Shown piece after piece: positions 8,728 to 17,316 of a DNA stretch of 64,000 bases (positions are counted from its first letter, which is position 1; each line of letters starts with the position of its first letter). Source of the DNA: Trichocoleus sp. (lineage in GTDB: Bacteria; Cyanobacteriota; Cyanobacteriia; Elainellales; Elainellaceae). The position numbers were made by a program, and so were the translations under genes. The notes beneath the pieces were generated by a model. The model was given only the letters and a program-made list of their open reading frames with translations. It was not told where the DNA came from and did not search any database. The stretch lies in NCBI GenBank assembly GCA_036702865.1, contig DATNQD010000081.1:1-64000 (forward strand), written 5' to 3'.

Positions 8728-9870
8728 ATGACATCAGCAGTCACTTCCAATGCCACCTCAACAATGGACAATGCCAAGCATGGGCTTCCAGTTACAATCA
8801 TCACGGGTTTTTTGGGAAGCGGTAAAACAACCCTGCTCAACCACATTCTGACGAATCAGGAAGGACTGAAGACAGCGGTTCTGGTCAACGAATTTGGTGA
8901 AATTGGCATCGATAACGAACTGCTGATCACGCTGGATAACAATGACGACAACATGGTGGAACTCAGCAATGGCTGTATTTGCTGCACCATCAACAACGAC
9001 CTGGTGGAAGCTGTCTATCGGGTTTTAGAACGGCGCGATCAAATCGATTATCTGGTGGTCGAAACAACCGGATTAGCTGACCCACTACCGATCGCCCTTA
9101 CCTTCCTGGGCACTGAACTGCGCGACCTAACGCGACTGGATTCGATCGTGACGGTGGTTGATTCAGAAAACTACAGCCTCGATTTGTTCAACAGCCAGGC
9201 TGCTCATAATCAGGTGCTCTACGGCGATATTATCCTGCTCAACAAAGCCGATCTAGTTGATGAAGCCGACCTTGATCTGCTGGAAGTCAAGATCCGCGAT
9301 GTCAAGGATGGTGCCAGAATTCTCCGTACAACCAAGGCAAATGTGCCTCTGCCGCTGATTCTGAGTGTGGGTCTGTTTGAGTCCGACAAATACTTCGAGA
9401 CTGAGGACGAAGGGCACGATCACCACGATCACGACCATGAGCATGAGCATGACCACCATAATCATGCTGATTGCGATCACGATCATGGGCAATGCGTCCA
9501 CGATCACGACCATGCTCACGAGCATCACCATCACCATTCGGATCATTTGGCGATCGACGGCTTCACCTCACTTTCCTTTGGGAGCGACAAACCCTTTGCC
9601 ATCAAGAAGTTCCAGAACTTCCTCGACAATCAGCTACCTGCGTCGGTTTTCCGGGCAAAAGGCATCCTCTGGTTTGACGAAAGCCCCAAACGCCACATCT
9701 TCCATCTCAGCGGCAAGCGGTTCTCGCTCGATGATGAAGAGTGGAACGATCGCCCCCGCAAGAACCAACTGGTGCTAATTGGTCAAAACCTTGATCACGC
9801 TACCCTGAGACAGCAAATTCAGGACTGTGTCTGCGTCCCCTCCCATCGTGGCAAAGGTTTCGGTAGATAA
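8728..9870 (+). CDS. CobW/P47K-family GTPase with His-rich metal-binding loop
   Basis: A G3E-family GTPase of the CobW/COG0523 group, typically a metallochaperone for zinc or cobalt. Residues from about 20 show the P-loop GFLGSGKTTLLN, then NEFGEIGIDNELL, the metal-binding CxCC in NGCICCTINND, the Walker B region VVETTGLADP and the guanine motif LNKADLVD. Between the GTPase and the C-terminal CobW_C domain lies a loop of about 50 residues dominated by His and Asp with two Cys (HDHHDHDHEHEHDHH and similar), a likely metal sponge. Length 380. The upstream 200 bases show no clear Zur box. A strong terminator follows at 9902-9932. The family is certain, the metal is not. Confidence 0.92.
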   Translation: MTSAVTSNATSTMDNAKHGLPVTIITGFLGSGKTTLLNHILTNQEGLKTAVLVNEFGEIGIDNELLITLDNNDDNMVELSNGCICCTINNDLVEAVYRVLERRDQIDYLVVETTGLADPLPIALTFLGTELRDLTRLDSIVTVVDSENYSLDLFNSQAAHNQVLYGDIILLNKADLVDEADLDLLEVKIRDVKDGARILRTTKANVPLPLILSVGLFESDKYFETEDEGHDHHDHDHEHEHDHHNHADCDHDHGQCVHDHDHAHEHHHHHSDHLAIDGFTSLSFGSDKPFAIKKFQNFLDNQLPASVFRAKGILWFDESPKRHIFHLSGKRFSLDDEEWNDRPRKNQLVLIGQNLDHATLRQQIQDCVCVPSHRGKGFGR

Positions 9871-9901
9871 GTTTGCTTTCGGTTCATCGCTAAACTTCTG
9901 G

Positions 9902-9932
9902 TGGGGCGAGCATCCTGGCTCCCCCATTTTTT
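9902..9932 (+). terminator. Intrinsic terminator after the CobW-family gene
   Basis: TGGGG-C-GAGC, loop ATCCTG, then GCTC-CCCCA followed by six T. The stem has nine pairs with one bulged C. It sits 32 bases after the CobW-family stop and 24 bases before the dtd start, so it should separate the two transcripts. Confidence 0.85.
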
Positions 9933-9955
9933 AATGCTCCCTATTGTCTGACCTC

Positions 9956-10411
9956 ATGCGCGTCATCATTCAGCGAGTTAAATCCTCACAAGTGACCGTC
10001 AACGACGAAGTGATTGGCTCGATCGAGCGAGGGCTGAATCTTTTAGTTGGCATTGCCGAAACCGATACAGAAGCCGAACTCGACTGGATGGCGCGAAAAT
10101 GCCTCGATCTGCGGCTCTTCCCAGGTGAGGCAGGCGATAAGTTCGATCGCTCCGTTCTGGAGATTCAGGGGGAACTGCTGGTGATCAGCCAATTTACGCT
10201 CTATGGCGACTGTCGGAAAGGCCGTCGTCCTTCGTTCGATCGAGCAGCAGCTCCGGCTTCTGCGGAGAAATATTACGAACTTTTCGTCCAAAAGTTACGT
10301 CAGAGTAAGCTGAAAGTTGAAACAGGGCAGTTTGGCGCAATGATGCAAGTCCTCATTGAAAATGACGGTCCTGTTACAATCTTGCTAGAACGAGAAGCAA
10401 CCAGCTCGTAA
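9956..10411 (+). CDS. dtd: D-aminoacyl-tRNA deacylase
   Basis: Hydrolyses D-aminoacyl-tRNA (and glycyl-tRNA-Ala), keeping D-residues out of proteins; cytosolic homodimer. The 151 residues contain both family signatures: [17 protein letters not shown] and the Gly-cisPro motif [10 protein letters not shown] near the C-terminus. The ATG at 9956 gives the canonical opening [15 protein letters not shown]; an earlier TTG at 9944 is not needed. It lies directly behind the CobW-gene terminator. Confidence 0.96.
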   Translation: MRVIIQRVKSSQVTVNDEVIGSIERGLNLLVGIAETDTEAELDWMARKCLDLRLFPGEAGDKFDRSVLEIQGELLVISQFTLYGDCRKGRRPSFDRAAAPASAEKYYELFVQKLRQSKLKVETGQFGAMMQVLIENDGPVTILLEREATSS

Positions 10412-10495
10412 GGTCTTCAGGAATTAGCACCTTCATTCTTCAAAAACTGTATCTATTGATATAAAATATCCTAATTTGAATTCTGCTTGTAGCAG

Positions 10496-10525
10496 TTGAC
10501 ACCTTATCAAACCACTTGTTAATGT
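10496..10525 (+). promoter_or_regulatory. Possible sigma70 promoter for the HAD gene
   Basis: A perfect -35 hexamer TTGACA at 10496-10501 is followed after 18 bases by TAATGT at 10520-10525, a weak -10. It lies 43 bases before the chosen ATG of the HAD hydrolase. The -35 is convincing, the -10 is marginal. Confidence 0.4.
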
Positions 10526-10567
10526 GAACAAACGTTACATTTGTCCCTCTTGACTCGGTTAACATTT

Positions 10568-11371
10568 ATGGCAGGAATTGCCACTTCAATGCCTCACCAA
10601 AGCGTTCGATCGGGCTATGCTCCTTATCGTCGCATGACTGCTCCACTGACTGTTTTCTGTGACTTTGATGGTCCTATCGTCAATGTGTCTGAGCGGTACT
10701 ACAACACCTACCTGATGGGGTTAGCAGAGGTTCAGGCAGCTTATGCAGCCCAAGGAACAATGTTGCCGATTCAAGCCTTGAGCAAGGGGCAGTTTTGGCG
10801 CATGAAGCAGGAACGGACGCCCGACCCAGAAATTGCGATGCGATCTGGCCTGCAAGGTGAGCAAATTGACTACTTTTTGCATCGAGTGAGCGAAATCGTC
10901 AATCAATCGAATCTGCTCCACCAGGACTCCCTGCAACCTGGAGTACGCCATGCTCTTTCCCTGCTGCATAATCAGGGCGTGCGGCTAATTCTAGTGACAC
11001 TAAGACAACAAAAACAGGCGTCTGATTGGCTTGAAAGCAACGGCTTAGCCCATCTATTTAGCCGAATCTGCGGCACATCAGACGATTCCTTTGCTTATGC
11101 GAACTTGGCCCAACACAAAACCGAACTCCTGGCAGCAGTAGTATCGGAATGCTCCTGGCAAAATCCCTACGCGATCGGTTCTTCTGCCTGGATGGTAGGC
11201 GACACCGAAGCCGATGTTTTAGCAGGACAAGCTGCCGGTATTCCGACGATCGCCCTCACTTGCGGTATCCGTAGCCAAGCCTACCTGCAAAGGTACCAGC
11301 CCACTCGCATGTATTCAAATCTAATCGCTGCTGTATACGATCTGCTCTACGTCGAGCAAAGATCCATCTAG
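10568..11371 (+). CDS. HAD-superfamily hydrolase
   Basis: A haloacid-dehalogenase-type phosphatase of about 267 residues. Motif I is FCDFDGP (nucleophile Asp followed by acid-base Asp), motif II is LVTLR, a Lys follows in HKTELL, and motif IV is MVGDTEADVLAGQAAG, with a helical cap domain between motifs I and II. This is the layout of the phosphoglycolate-phosphatase-like subgroup, but the substrate cannot be read from sequence. The start is uncertain: TTG 10541, ATG 10568 or ATG 10634 (MTAPLTVFCDFDG) are all in frame and none has a clear ribosome site. It ends 29 bases before the convergent mreD stop. Confidence 0.8.
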   Translation: MAGIATSMPHQSVRSGYAPYRRMTAPLTVFCDFDGPIVNVSERYYNTYLMGLAEVQAAYAAQGTMLPIQALSKGQFWRMKQERTPDPEIAMRSGLQGEQIDYFLHRVSEIVNQSNLLHQDSLQPGVRHALSLLHNQGVRLILVTLRQQKQASDWLESNGLAHLFSRICGTSDDSFAYANLAQHKTELLAAVVSECSWQNPYAIGSSAWMVGDTEADVLAGQAAGIPTIALTCGIRSQAYLQRYQPTRMYSNLIAAVYDLLYVEQRSI

Positions 11372-11399
11372 TCTCTGCTTTCCTACTGATTGCCGCCTA

Positions 11400-11972
11400 C
11401 TAACTCTGCGGTTCAACGCTCTGCATCCACTCCCACCACCGATTCAATGGGTAATAGACTGCAGGTGCCCATAAGCTACTGAGGATAGCGGAACTCAATG
11501 CAATTTTTTGATGATATTCCCAAATTTCGCCTAACGTCCGGCGTGGTGTCTCACTGGCGCTTAAATCAGTCCAGCTGAACTGGAGGGCAGTAATTGTCTC
11601 TGCTAGCACTGCCATACCAAATACAATCAGCGCGATTGAAATAAAGTCTTCTGTAACGTAGCGCTGCTTTTGTAGACGAGCCGTAAGAACGCCGACAATA
11701 ATTAAACCTAGTGCGTGAGTCGGCTGGGGAGACGTCATGCCGTCTTGAATTAATCCCAGGACTAAACCTGCAAGCGCACCTTGAAACATCGATCGCTTAA
11801 CGCTCCAGGCAACGACCCAGATCAGCAACCAGTTTGGGCCAACTGACAATAGCTCCATTCCTGGGAAGCGAGTCGGTAGAATCAGCAGACAAAAAAGGAC
11901 AGAGGCGATCGTCACTGCCCAGTTTAATCCCTGCCGAGCGTAAGGATGCCAGCGCAACAAATTCGTTGTCAA
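11400..11972 (-). CDS. mreD: Rod shape-determining protein MreD
   Basis: A 190-residue polytopic inner-membrane protein with about five hydrophobic segments, the normal MreD size and pattern. It belongs to the elongasome that links MreB filaments to peptidoglycan synthesis. It is third in the order mreB-mreC-mreD. The start is TTG at 11972, overlapping the mreC TGA by one dinucleotide step (TTGA) and preceded by GGAGGGG with eight bases spacing, which argues for translational coupling. Confidence 0.85.
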   Translation of the reverse strand: MTTNLLRWHPYARQGLNWAVTIASVLFCLLILPTRFPGMELLSVGPNWLLIWVVAWSVKRSMFQGALAGLVLGLIQDGMTSPQPTHALGLIIVGVLTARLQKQRYVTEDFISIALIVFGMAVLAETITALQFSWTDLSASETPRRTLGEIWEYHQKIALSSAILSSLWAPAVYYPLNRWWEWMQSVEPQS

Positions 11973-12829
11973 AAGTTTGACCCCTCCGACTCTGAACCCG
12001 AATTCTCAGTTTGGGGTGTGATGCGATTGAGCGGATTATTTTTCTGCGATTCTTGCAGTAGTTCTTCCTCGGTTAGATCTGCAGCTCCCGTTTTAGGGTT
12101 GGGATAAACAACCACCCATTCCAGGTGGCTAATCGGTGCAGACAAAGCGACAACAGCTTCAGGCGCAGGGCTTTTATTAAGGTTCACTGACTCAACTACA
12201 CCAATGGGTAGCCCTGCCGGAAAAAGCTGACTGTAAGAGGACGTCGCAACAACATCACCCGAACGCACATCTGGGACTTTATCAAAAAATTCCATCACGA
12301 CCCGATTTGCAGCCTGTCCTCGGATATAACCCATGTTGCGAGAACGGCTAATGACTACACCCGCCTGACTGGTCGGATCACTAATCAACAAAACGCGACT
12401 TGTATGATCAGTCACTTGCACCACTCGCCCAACAACGCCGCCATTTCCAGACGCGATCGACCCAACCTTGATGCCATCCTGACTACCCCGCCCGATCGTG
12501 ATGAGCTGCCACCAATGGTCAGCACTCCGACCAATCACCGGAGACACCACACCCTGTTTAGGGCTTTGCTTAACGTAGCCCAAAAGCTCCTGTAGCTGCC
12601 GATTTTGGCTCTCCAGTTCAGTCACCCGCTGCTGAAGTTCCTGAGTACGAGCATCTGCGATCGGGTCAGTTTTCGCTGCCTGACTACCAAAAGGCTGTGC
12701 TAAAGCCCGATAAATTTCAAAGACAAATGCACCCTGAGTCTGACGAATTGCCCATGCTCCACCCAAGACTAGAGCAATTAACCCTAGCCTTATTCCATTT
12801 CGATCCCACCAGCGGCGTAATGCGTACAT
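11969..12829 (-). CDS. mreC: Rod shape-determining protein MreC
   Basis: Bitopic inner-membrane protein of the elongasome, 286 residues. One N-terminal transmembrane segment (LGLIALVLGGAWAI), a periplasmic coiled coil (about residues 58-85, LQQRVTELESQNRQLQELL) and then the beta-rich MreC core with the typical blocks GRSADHWWQLITIGRGSQDG, GVVGRVVQV and SRVLLISDPTSQAGVVI. The C-terminal 40 residues are disordered. It follows mreB after a 170-base gap and overlaps mreD. Confidence 0.95.
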   Translation of the reverse strand: MYALRRWWDRNGIRLGLIALVLGGAWAIRQTQGAFVFEIYRALAQPFGSQAAKTDPIADARTQELQQRVTELESQNRQLQELLGYVKQSPKQGVVSPVIGRSADHWWQLITIGRGSQDGIKVGSIASGNGGVVGRVVQVTDHTSRVLLISDPTSQAGVVISRSRNMGYIRGQAANRVVMEFFDKVPDVRSGDVVATSSYSQLFPAGLPIGVVESVNLNKSPAPEAVVALSAPISHLEWVVVYPNPKTGAADLTEEELLQESQKNNPLNRITPQTENSGSESEGSNF

Positions 12830-12999
12830 CCAGTCTTGGACAGTTCAATACTTTAACGATTCGCGAATCACAGTTCCTCAGTCACAGTGCAAGATACATC
12901 TGCTGACTGTCCTGTGCCATCTGATCATACCGAGTTCCGGTCATGAAATTAGCTCAAAGTAGCCTCATTCAGGCTTCACCTCACGAAAAGGTTTTCTCG

Positions 13000-14043
13000 T
13001 TAGAAGTTGCGAGAGCGACCGCTGAATACACGCTCCAACTGCTTAAAGTTTTCGAGAACTCGACCTGTACCCAACACAACACAGCTCAGCGGATCAGCCG
13101 CAACATGCACGACAATTCCAGTTTCATGACTGATGAGCGTATCTAGCCCTTTCAAGAGCGCGCCCCCACCTGCCAGCATAATACCGCGATCGATAATATC
13201 CGCTGCGAGTTCGGGCGGAGTTCGTTCCAGGGTTCGCTTCACGGCTTCAATAATGACCGATAGCGGCTCCGACATAGCCTCACGAATTTCGGGACCTTTT
13301 ACAGTCACGGTTCGCGGCAAGCCAGACAGCAGATGCAAGCCTCGCACATCCATAATCACATCATTGTCGTCATCCATCGGATAAGCGGAGCCGACCACAA
13401 TTTTGATCTCCTCAGCCGTCCGTTCCCCAATAACGAGGTTATGGACTTTCTTCATGTAGTTCAGGATGGCTTCGCTGAGTTCGTCCCCCGCGACCCGCAC
13501 TGATTCACTCAGTACAGTCCCCTGCAAACTGAGGACAGCAACTTCGGTTGTCCCACCACCAATGTCAATGATCATGTTTCCGGTAGGTTCTGCGACTGGC
13601 AACCCTGCCCCGATCGCTGCTGCCACTGGTTCATCAATCAAATAAACGTCTCTTGCACCCGCCTGAGAAGCAGCTTCCATCACTGCGCGACGCTCGACAC
13701 CTGTGACACCACTTGGAATGCCGATAACAATGCGTGGAGAAACTAGAGTTCGCCCCTCATGAACTCGACGAATAAAGTGCTTGAGCATGAGTTCAGCAGT
13801 ATCGAAGTCTGCGATCACACCATCTCTCAAGGGACGCAAAGCAACTACGTTTCCTGGTGTGCGTCCCAACATTTTCTTAGCGTCTTCCCCAACCGCCAGC
13901 GGCACTTTTAGATCTTGATCCATTGCCACCACAGAGGGTTCTTGCAGAACGATACCTTTGCCTGAGACATAAACCAGCGTGTTTGCAGTACCCAGATCGA
14001 TACCCATGTCACGCGAGAATGAGAAGCGATTGATGAAACCCAC
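13000..14043 (-). CDS. mreB: Rod shape-determining protein MreB
   Basis: Bacterial actin homologue, 347 residues, that directs sidewall peptidoglycan synthesis. Visible actin-fold motifs are phosphate 1 ([14 protein letters not shown]), phosphate 2 ([15 protein letters not shown]) and the adenosine motif ([14 protein letters not shown]). The putative start is GTG at 14043 with a purine-rich stretch upstream, giving MGFINRFSF. It is divergent from ssb across a 469-base spacer. Confidence 0.97.
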   Translation of the reverse strand: MGFINRFSFSRDMGIDLGTANTLVYVSGKGIVLQEPSVVAMDQDLKVPLAVGEDAKKMLGRTPGNVVALRPLRDGVIADFDTAELMLKHFIRRVHEGRTLVSPRIVIGIPSGVTGVERRAVMEAASQAGARDVYLIDEPVAAAIGAGLPVAEPTGNMIIDIGGGTTEVAVLSLQGTVLSESVRVAGDELSEAILNYMKKVHNLVIGERTAEEIKIVVGSAYPMDDDNDVIMDVRGLHLLSGLPRTVTVKGPEIREAMSEPLSVIIEAVKRTLERTPPELAADIIDRGIMLAGGGALLKGLDTLISHETGIVVHVAADPLSCVVLGTGRVLENFKQLERVFSGRSRNF

Positions 14044-14512
14044 TAGCTCTCTAAGCTCCCAATATTCAGATGCCTTGGTCTGAAACTACACCATGACCGA
14101 ATTACATGGTGGATTTTATTATGTTTTCTTGCGAACGTCTAGTCAGAATTGTTCTAGCTGCTCGATCTGCTCTTTGAAAATAAACTTTAATGAATGAAGG
14201 TAACTATCGTAGCAGTAAAGAGAGGATGCAGCAAAGCACTTGGGAATACAGCTCATTCGTCTTTATTCTACAAGAGACATAGTAAGGTTGTTGTGAAACT
14301 CCCAAGGAGAGTGAACTCCTTACTCCAGACCTTGCTGTTTCAATCCAGAGAAAATAGCTATAATAGTACAAATATACTGAAATATTGCGACAGGTTATGT
14401 TTCCGGAAACGGCTTCTTTAGAGTCTAATTTCTGGTGTCATTTACTTTTCACTGTCGCTACACTGGATGGCACATTCTTTGCACAAAACTGAGTCAATTT
14501 GGTGAGGGCATT
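14044..14512. other. Divergent spacer between mreB and ssb
   Basis: No credible gene is present; a 75-codon frame at 14194-14421 has no ribosome site and poor composition. The spacer must hold both promoters. TATAAT occurs at 14359-14364 on the plus strand without a good -35 at 17 bases. A perfect hairpin AAGGAG-AGTGAA-CTCCTT lies at 14304-14321. Confidence 0.5.
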
Positions 14513-14878
14513 ATGAGTTTAAATGTCGTGACCTTGGTAGGTCGGGTTGGTCGTGACCCAGAAGTTAAGTATTTTGAGTCGGGCAGTGTGGTTTGCAAGC
14601 TCACATTGGCTGTCGATCGTCGCCGCAAAAACAATGATGAGCCGGATTGGTTCAACCTGGAAATGTGGGGTAGAACGGCGGAAGTTGCTGCAAACTATGT
14701 CCGCAAGGGCAGCCAAATTGGAGTCAGTGGCTCACTCAAGTTCGATCGCTGGCAAGACCGTGGTTCAGGCGCAGAGCGAACTAGCCCCGTCATTCGAGTG
14801 GAGCGGCTAGAGCTGTTGGGTTCTCGTCGAGATGCTGAGGGTGGAGCAGGCGGCGGCTATCCTGACGAAGAGTTTTAA
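14513..14878 (+). CDS. ssb: Single-stranded DNA-binding protein
   Basis: A 121-residue SSB with one OB fold (MSLNVVTLVGRVGRDPEVKY, WFNLEMWGRTAEVAANYV, GSLKFDRWQD). It is short: after the OB fold only a Gly-rich tail remains, ending YPDEEF, an acidic tip resembling but not identical to the usual DDDIPF partner-binding tail. The ATG at 14513 follows GGTGAGGG. Cyanobacteria often have this short form. Confidence 0.93.
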   Translation: MSLNVVTLVGRVGRDPEVKYFESGSVVCKLTLAVDRRRKNNDEPDWFNLEMWGRTAEVAANYVRKGSQIGVSGSLKFDRWQDRGSGAERTSPVIRVERLELLGSRRDAEGGAGGGYPDEEF

Positions 14879-14910
14879 TCAGTAGAAAAAATTTGCTGCT
14901 GACTGCCAAT

Positions 14911-15375
14911 TCAAAAGGATTCGCAAAAGGAAAGAAACTGCTCTGGTACGAGCCGCAGTTCACCAGAGCGGAATCGATCGATTTCAATCCACTCAGCTTT
15001 GAAAGTATTGCTCCCTTCATAACCCATCAGATAGGGCTGCTGATAAAGCTGAGCATCAACAAAATTACACTGATAAAGCTGGATGATCTCATGTCCAGGT
15101 TTTCCTTCCAGCGTGAATAGATTCTCCAGGCAACCCAGGTATTGAATGTTTGTTAATTCTGCCTGCAATTCCTCCCAAAATTCTCGCTGTAGCGCAGCTA
15201 AACTGGTTTCGCCAAACTCTATACCGCCACCCAAGGCACGGTAGTAATCCGTTTGCTTAACCGAATCCTGCCCCACTGCAACGAGTAAGCGCGTTTGATA
15301 TCGAATTAAGCCCAGAACAGTGGCACGAATCACAGGGGATGGGAGATATTTTTGGATTGGATTCTGTTGATTCAC
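14911..15375 (-). CDS. Nudix hydrolase
   Basis: A 154-residue Nudix-fold pyrophosphohydrolase. The Nudix box is GGGIEFGETSLAALQREFW then EEL, with the two metal-binding Glu of the REFWEE core intact; the usual Gly after EE is replaced by Gln. No targeting signal is visible. Substrate is unknown. The start is GTG at 15375, 12 bases after the DUF3531 gene stop, so the two probably share a transcript. Confidence 0.85.
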   Translation of the reverse strand: MNQQNPIQKYLPSPVIRATVLGLIRYQTRLLVAVGQDSVKQTDYYRALGGGIEFGETSLAALQREFWEELQAELTNIQYLGCLENLFTLEGKPGHEIIQLYQCNFVDAQLYQQPYLMGYEGSNTFKAEWIEIDRFRSGELRLVPEQFLSFCESF

Positions 15376-15387
15376 AGACTATCAAGC

Positions 15388-15846
15388 TCACGATTCATCT
15401 TCTGGATCAACAAAGTCTGATCGCTTGCTTCCGGGAATTTTCCAATCCTCGTTTTCGCCGCCAATCACAATTTGTTTGATCGTGACGTAATCCTTGCTCA
15501 GCTGCTCCAGGGCATTAATCAAAACATCGAGCGCAATCGCATCTGCTGTACCTAAATCAAACCAGCAGCGCCCCCAGGTTCCCTGATATTCAAACTCACT
15601 CGTGTTGTGCATCAGTGCCATAAAGCTATTGCTAGCCGTTTCCAAGTCATAGCTTAGATAGCTAATATCGGTTCCTGCTTCTTGCACTTGCAAATTTTCG
15701 GCATTAAAACCGCCGAGTTTGCCTAACAAAAACCAGGAGCTAAATACCTCTTCAACGTATTGTTGCTCCATCGGAGAAGGCATTGTCTCAAACTCAAGCC
15801 AGATCCAGAGATCAAAGAAGTTACATTCGCGGAATTCAACGTTCAT
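15388..15846 (-). CDS. DUF3531 family protein
   Basis: About 152 residues matching the cyanobacterial/plastid DUF3531 family. Diagnostic blocks are FFDLWIWLEFETMPS, EEVFSSWFLLGKLGGFNAEN and GRCWFDLGTADAI. Homologues begin near MxVxFREx, so ATG 15846 (MNVEFREC) is chosen over a longer frame to 15918. It is soluble, with an acidic C-terminus (DFVDPEDES). Function is unknown. It lies between pyrD and the Nudix gene in one minus-strand run. Confidence 0.8.
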   Translation of the reverse strand: MNVEFRECNFFDLWIWLEFETMPSPMEQQYVEEVFSSWFLLGKLGGFNAENLQVQEAGTDISYLSYDLETASNSFMALMHNTSEFEYQGTWGRCWFDLGTADAIALDVLINALEQLSKDYVTIKQIVIGGENEDWKIPGSKRSDFVDPEDES

Positions 15847-15924
15847 AGATTGTTTTAGGCGATCGGCTTCAGCTTTAGGATATCGTATGGAGAAAAAGGA
15901 GGGGAGGACGACGGGCAAAAGGGA

Positions 15925-17112
15925 TTAGGGTTGAGATTGCATACCAATTGCGGCTTGAATGGACGGAAGGTTTTGGGCTTGGAGTTTTTGAGCCAGTTCT
16001 CTGAGGAGGCGTTTCAGCATCCAGGGTCCTTCGTAGATCCAGCCCGTGTAGATTTGAACCAGCGTCGCACCAGCCGTTATTTTTTCCCAAACATCATCCG
16101 CTGTGAAAATGCCACCAACGCCAATAATTGGCAGGGTTCCTTGAGTTTGACGGTAGATGAAGCGGATAATTTCGGTCGATCGCGCTTTCACAGGTGCACC
16201 ACTGATCCCACCTGCTTCTTCAGTAATGGGTTTGCCAGTTGCACCGATTACCTGAGTATTTAAGTCACTGCGGCTAATGGTGGTGTTTGTTGCAATGATT
16301 CCTGCCAGATGATGCTTTTGTGCCAGCTCAATGACTGCCTCGATTTCCTCCCACCCTAGATCCGGGGCGATCTTAATTAGCAAAGGTTTTTGTGCCTGAT
16401 TTTCCTGCTGGAGCATCGCCAGAATGGGAGACAGTTGTTCAGTTGCCTGAAGCGATCGAAGCCCTGGCGTGTTAGGTGACGAAACATTCACCACAAAGTA
16501 ATCACCCAACTCTTTTAGCAACTGAAAACTCGCTAAATAGTCTTTGGCAGCCTCTTCTAACGGCGTAATTTTTGATTTGCCCAAATTGATCCCTAGCGGA
16601 ATCGAGGTCTGAAAATCGTTTCCTTGCTCTGCGTTCCCGCGTCCTCCCTTCCTCGCGTCCCGCTTCTGCCGCAGGCGCCCTGCCAAAACCGCCGCCCCCT
16701 GGTTATTAAAGCCCATTCGGTTTAGAATTGCCTGGTCTTGAGGCAAGCGAAAAAGTCGAGGTTGGGGATTTCCGGGCTGGGCATGAAATGTGACTGTACC
16801 CAGTTCAGCAAAGCCGAAACCTAGGTCAGACCAGACGCTTGAGGCAACACCATCCTTATCGAACCCGGCAGCCAGTCCGATCGGATTGGGAAACTCTAAA
16901 CCCCAGAGCGTTTGACTCAAGACAGGATGGCGATAGCAGCAAGACTGAGCGAGCGATCGGCGCAAAAGCCCATTTCCAGACTGACCTTCTTGCTGATCCA
17001 GCCATTGGAGCAGGTGAATTGCTAAATGATGAAGCTGCTCTGGATCGCCAACTGCACCAGAGAATATTAAAGGGCGAATGCTTGCTTTGTAGAGATCGAG
17101 GGAAATGTTCAA
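15925..17112 (-). CDS. pyrD: Dihydroorotate dehydrogenase (quinone), class 2
   Basis: Membrane-associated flavoenzyme that oxidises dihydroorotate to orotate in pyrimidine synthesis. The class 2 N-terminal helix is present ([13 protein letters not shown]). Core motifs are [44 protein letters not shown] with the catalytic Ser, and [16 protein letters not shown]. The start appears to be TTG at 17112, without a clear ribosome site. Odd feature: about 18 residues ([18 protein letters not shown]) are inserted just before PLGINLGKS, encoded by GC-rich repeat-like DNA at about 16624-16685. At 395 residues it is a little longer than usual. Confidence 0.95.
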   Translation of the reverse strand: MNISLDLYKASIRPLIFSGAVGDPEQLHHLAIHLLQWLDQQEGQSGNGLLRRSLAQSCCYRHPVLSQTLWGLEFPNPIGLAAGFDKDGVASSVWSDLGFGFAELGTVTFHAQPGNPQPRLFRLPQDQAILNRMGFNNQGAAVLAGRLRQKRDARKGGRGNAEQGNDFQTSIPLGINLGKSKITPLEEAAKDYLASFQLLKELGDYFVVNVSSPNTPGLRSLQATEQLSPILAMLQQENQAQKPLLIKIAPDLGWEEIEAVIELAQKHHLAGIIATNTTISRSDLNTQVIGATGKPITEEAGGISGAPVKARSTEIIRFIYRQTQGTLPIIGVGGIFTADDVWEKITAGATLVQIYTGWIYEGPWMLKRLLRELAQKLQAQNLPSIQAAIGMQSQP

Positions 17113-17316
17113 GGTTTCAGATGATATTGAGATTTCAAAAAAAGATTGCTACTTTCCAGATTAGCGAGCAAAGGCAACATAGAGTTGGCTGAGGTGAAAC
17201 GATAGCAGCACCATGATTTAAGGGCACTCTAGAGAGAAGGGGTAGGTATTTTCTTCCTTATTTTTCCTTCAAGTCATTGTTAAACGCAGCCTGTGTAGTG
17301 CAGGAGTAGGAAAGGC

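Noticed and set aside
9253-9546. A Met/Val/Ile-rich antisense frame opposite the CobW gene.
   Set aside because: It is the complement of the His/Asp-rich coding repeat and only looks like a membrane protein because GAT/CAC codons reverse to ATC/GTG.
14194-14421. A 75-codon frame in the mreB-ssb spacer.
   Set aside because: Random-looking composition, no ribosome site, and it overlaps the region where the ssb promoter should lie.
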